A stretch of 64,000 nt of DNA from Vitellaria paradoxa (taxonomy: Eukaryota; Streptophyta; Magnoliopsida; Ericales; Sapotaceae), in assembly GCA_019916065.1 (NCBI GenBank), contig CM034238.1, positions 5,622,363 through 5,686,362 on the forward strand, written 5' to 3'. This document shows, piece by piece, positions 61,808 to 64,000 of this stretch (the first letter of the stretch is position 1; every line of letters begins with the position of its first letter). The notes under the pieces are model-generated. The model saw only the letters and a program-made list of their open reading frames with translations. It made no database searches and was not told the origin of the DNA. The position numbers were made by a program, and so were the translations under genes.

Positions 61808-63430
61808 TCTACTCTTAAAATATGGTGAGATTTAAAATAGTCAAGTAATTTGTAAGATAGATGACAGTAGGGTTTATTAAAATAAGAAGTAGGGTTTATT
61901 AAAATAAGAATTAAGCGAGAAATTAAAAATACAAAAATGATTTTTGTAGTTGAATAAAAGAAAAAATAATTTTTAATTGTTAGATTTTAGTTTGTAAAAT
62001 AAATATTTTCAAAAACTGTCTGATTTTATTATATAGATATTAGGAAGGGCCTATATTTATATACAATTTCTCTACCTTTAAGAGCGAGATGCCCCAAAGG
62101 GGCAATTAATACTTGATTTCCTAATATTTAAATTCCAAGTGGATTATTCTGTCGAAAGAATCTGGTATAAGAAGATTCCTGCATGGTGAAAACATGGAAA
62201 GAAAATTCCTAGTAGCGTTAGAAAGCGTCCCTGTTAACGAATCATTTGAAAGTGCAGCTTGGAAATGTTACTCATGTTGAGTTCAATATTGCATCAGAAG
62301 CTGATGTCTGAAGTGCTGTTCGGAATTTGAATCAAACTTAGCAGCATTGAAGAATATGCATGCAAAGTAAAATCAATAAGTAAATACATTTATATATTTT
62401 TATAATTTTGAAAAAAATTTAAAAAATATAAATTTATGATTTTGTTTGTAATTTTGAAAACAAACGAGCTAGTAAACACAAAATTAGTGTTTTAAAACAC
62501 CTCTGTTGATTGAATCAATAAATTTATTACTCAGTATTAAAAAGAGTTAGGCCTGTAATTCAAAGTCAAACCCATTATGATAGAAAATTAATCTAAATAT
62601 TTTAGAACAAAAAATGTGAGTGAATTAGTGACCGATACAAATAATTTGGGTTTATTTGAGTAGGATGATTTAATTAAAACTATTGTTTCATTATTTTTAT
62701 TTTTTATAAATTAAAATTGTATGGTTTTGAAGAAAAAGTATTACAAGGATTTGATAAAATTTTAAAATTACTTTTTAATTAGTCATGTAATTTAATAGTT
62801 GTTAGTTAAGAACAAATTTCAACTGATAAAAGATTAACATTAAAAAGTATTTAATAAATACAAGTTTTTTTTTAACTAACTTTTAATTATTTTAATAGTA
62901 ATTTAATTTGTATACTATATTTATTTTATTTATGAGGGTATTACACTTTACCCCCTTATAGTTTGGACCAAAAAAATACTTGACCACCTCTACTTTAAAA
63001 CTTAACACATAACTCTCATAATTTGAATTAAAGTTTAAAATTGAATGAGAATATTATATTCAATTAAATTTATATCACATGTACCATATAAATTTATATG
63101 AATTCGTCCACAAAATATTGTTTAAAAAAATAAAAGTAAATTAAATCTTTTTAAAAAATAAATAAAACTTCAATTGAACATAAAAATGAATAAAAATGTA
63201 TTTTTATGTATCTATTTTTGTAAAAAATCTTTTTTACTTAGTTAATTTTGACTCATGAGACACGAATCTAGTTAAATATAAAAGATCTAATTAGTTTAAC
63301 ACTTTAATTGAAAATAAGAAAAAATAATATGTTCATCCTTAAACCAGAAAAAAATTATGTATTTTTAAATTAAAAAAATAAAGTATAATAACCCTTATTT
63401 ATTTATGACATCCCATTTCAATAATAGTTG
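61189..63430. other. AT-rich intergenic region downstream of AOX
   Basis: The first ~200 bp are the likely AOX 3' UTR. Beyond it I see only AT-rich sequence, a TA run at 61772-61803 and a duplicated 'gtagggtttattaaaataag' around 61868-61907. No gene seen. Confidence 0.6.
61772..61803. repeat. TA microsatellite
   Basis: About 16 TA units, the longest TA run in the window. It lies between AOX and the window end. Confidence 0.9.
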
Positions 63431-63438
63431 ACTAGTAA

Positions 63439-63866
63439 TTGAAGCCCGTCGTTATTCCAGTTATTTTTGTTGTTGGCTGCTATCCGATTCCAAAACATTG
63501 CACGAAAGGGACGCACTCCGAAGTTATTTCAAACGGGTCCACCCAAAGGATTCGGGCGTTATTTCAAACGGTTGCATCCCCGACCCCCGAGCACGATACG
63601 ATGTCGTATGTGTCTCCAGTGCAAACCCCCTTCGACGGCGACAATGGAGGCGACGGCCGTGACGATCTCTCAGCAATCGCCGCCACATGCATCCACGAGG
63701 TTCCGTTGGTGTATTGCACCAGTTGCAATTCTTTGGGAATTTTTTCTGGTTTATTCACGCTTGCACCTAATCTCTCAGCAAGTTCCAGCCAGCAGGGACC
63801 GAGAGGAAGCAGAACCCGAGAGGAAGCTACCAATGTTAGTGGAGCTTCAGGATCCCAAAATGTATG

Positions 63867-63867
<1 letters not shown>
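63439..63867 (+). CDS. Possible 5' part of an unrecognised gene, running toward the window end
   Basis: A CpG-rich patch (63440-63720) stands out from AT-rich surroundings, as the first exons of the other genes here do. Two overlapping plus-strand frames stay open. One includes MSYVSPVQTPFDGDNGGDGR from ATG 63601; the other includes MEATAVTISQQSPPH from ATG 63644. The sequence near 63859 ('aaaatgtatgaatc') could be a splice donor, followed by a CT microsatellite (63870-63896). I recognise neither protein, and which frame is used, if any, is unclear. It could be a leader or a transposon fragment instead. Confidence 0.25.

Positions 63868-63869
<2 letters not shown>

Positions 63870-63896
<27 letters not shown>
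63870..63896. repeat. CT microsatellite
   Basis: About 13 CT units right after the possible exon at 63.4-63.86 kb. Short CT runs are frequent in leaders and near splice sites of plant genes. Confidence 0.9.
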
Positions 63897-63899
<3 letters not shown>

Positions 63900-64000
63900 A
63901 GTGATGTGTGAATCATGAATGTCTAACTTTCATGCCTCATTTGTATGTTTGAAGCATGTAATTCCAATATTCCATTCACAGTTTTTGTTCCTAAAAGATG

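Overview
This is nuclear DNA from a flowering plant, probably a woody eudicot (the lineage is my inference). It is very AT-rich. It has GT-AG spliced genes with introns up to 5.5 kb, plant-type gene families, and a dense load of plant transposons: MITEs, tRNA-derived SINEs, an L1-like LINE and a Cassandra TRIM. There are no prokaryotic features. The species cannot be named from the sequence.

Five protein genes can be assembled exon by exon with consistent splice phases. (1) A two-exon conserved plant gene of unknown function, 385 aa, minus strand, 1411-5275. (2) A PP2C protein phosphatase, 5 exons, 280 aa, minus strand, 14902-20304. (3) A TOM1/TOM3-like multispanning membrane protein, 11 exons, 300 aa, plus strand, 28043-34700. 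(4) A UBP3/UBP4-type ubiquitin-specific protease, 6 exons, 369 aa, plus strand, 37711-49005. (5) A mitochondrial alternative oxidase of the AOX1 type, 4 exons, 349 aa, plus strand, 57251-61188. A possible sixth gene begins near 63.4 kb but runs off the window and is weakly supported. The genes are unrelated in function and each has its own promoter; they do not form a cluster or pathway.

The rest is repeat-rich. The intergenic stretches (0-1.4, 5.3-14.9, 20.3-28, 34.7-37.7, 49-57.2 and 61.2-63.4 kb) and the large introns hold many copies of a few short inverted-repeat families whose ends read like 'GTTTGGAGT...' or 'GGCTCCGTTTGGA...'. SINEs lie at 12.4, 29.5, 30.8 and 36.0 kb, three of them with clear target-site duplications. 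A decayed LINE lies in a PP2C intron.

The most remarkable region is 50.2-54.3 kb. It contains a tandem Cassandra array with five LTRs carrying 5S-rRNA-like modules and four short internal segments, bounded as a whole by a perfect 5-bp target duplication. Beside it is an eight-copy, ~146-bp satellite whose unit contains a hairpin. Both appear to lie inside a larger inverted-repeat element that itself interrupted an older MITE.
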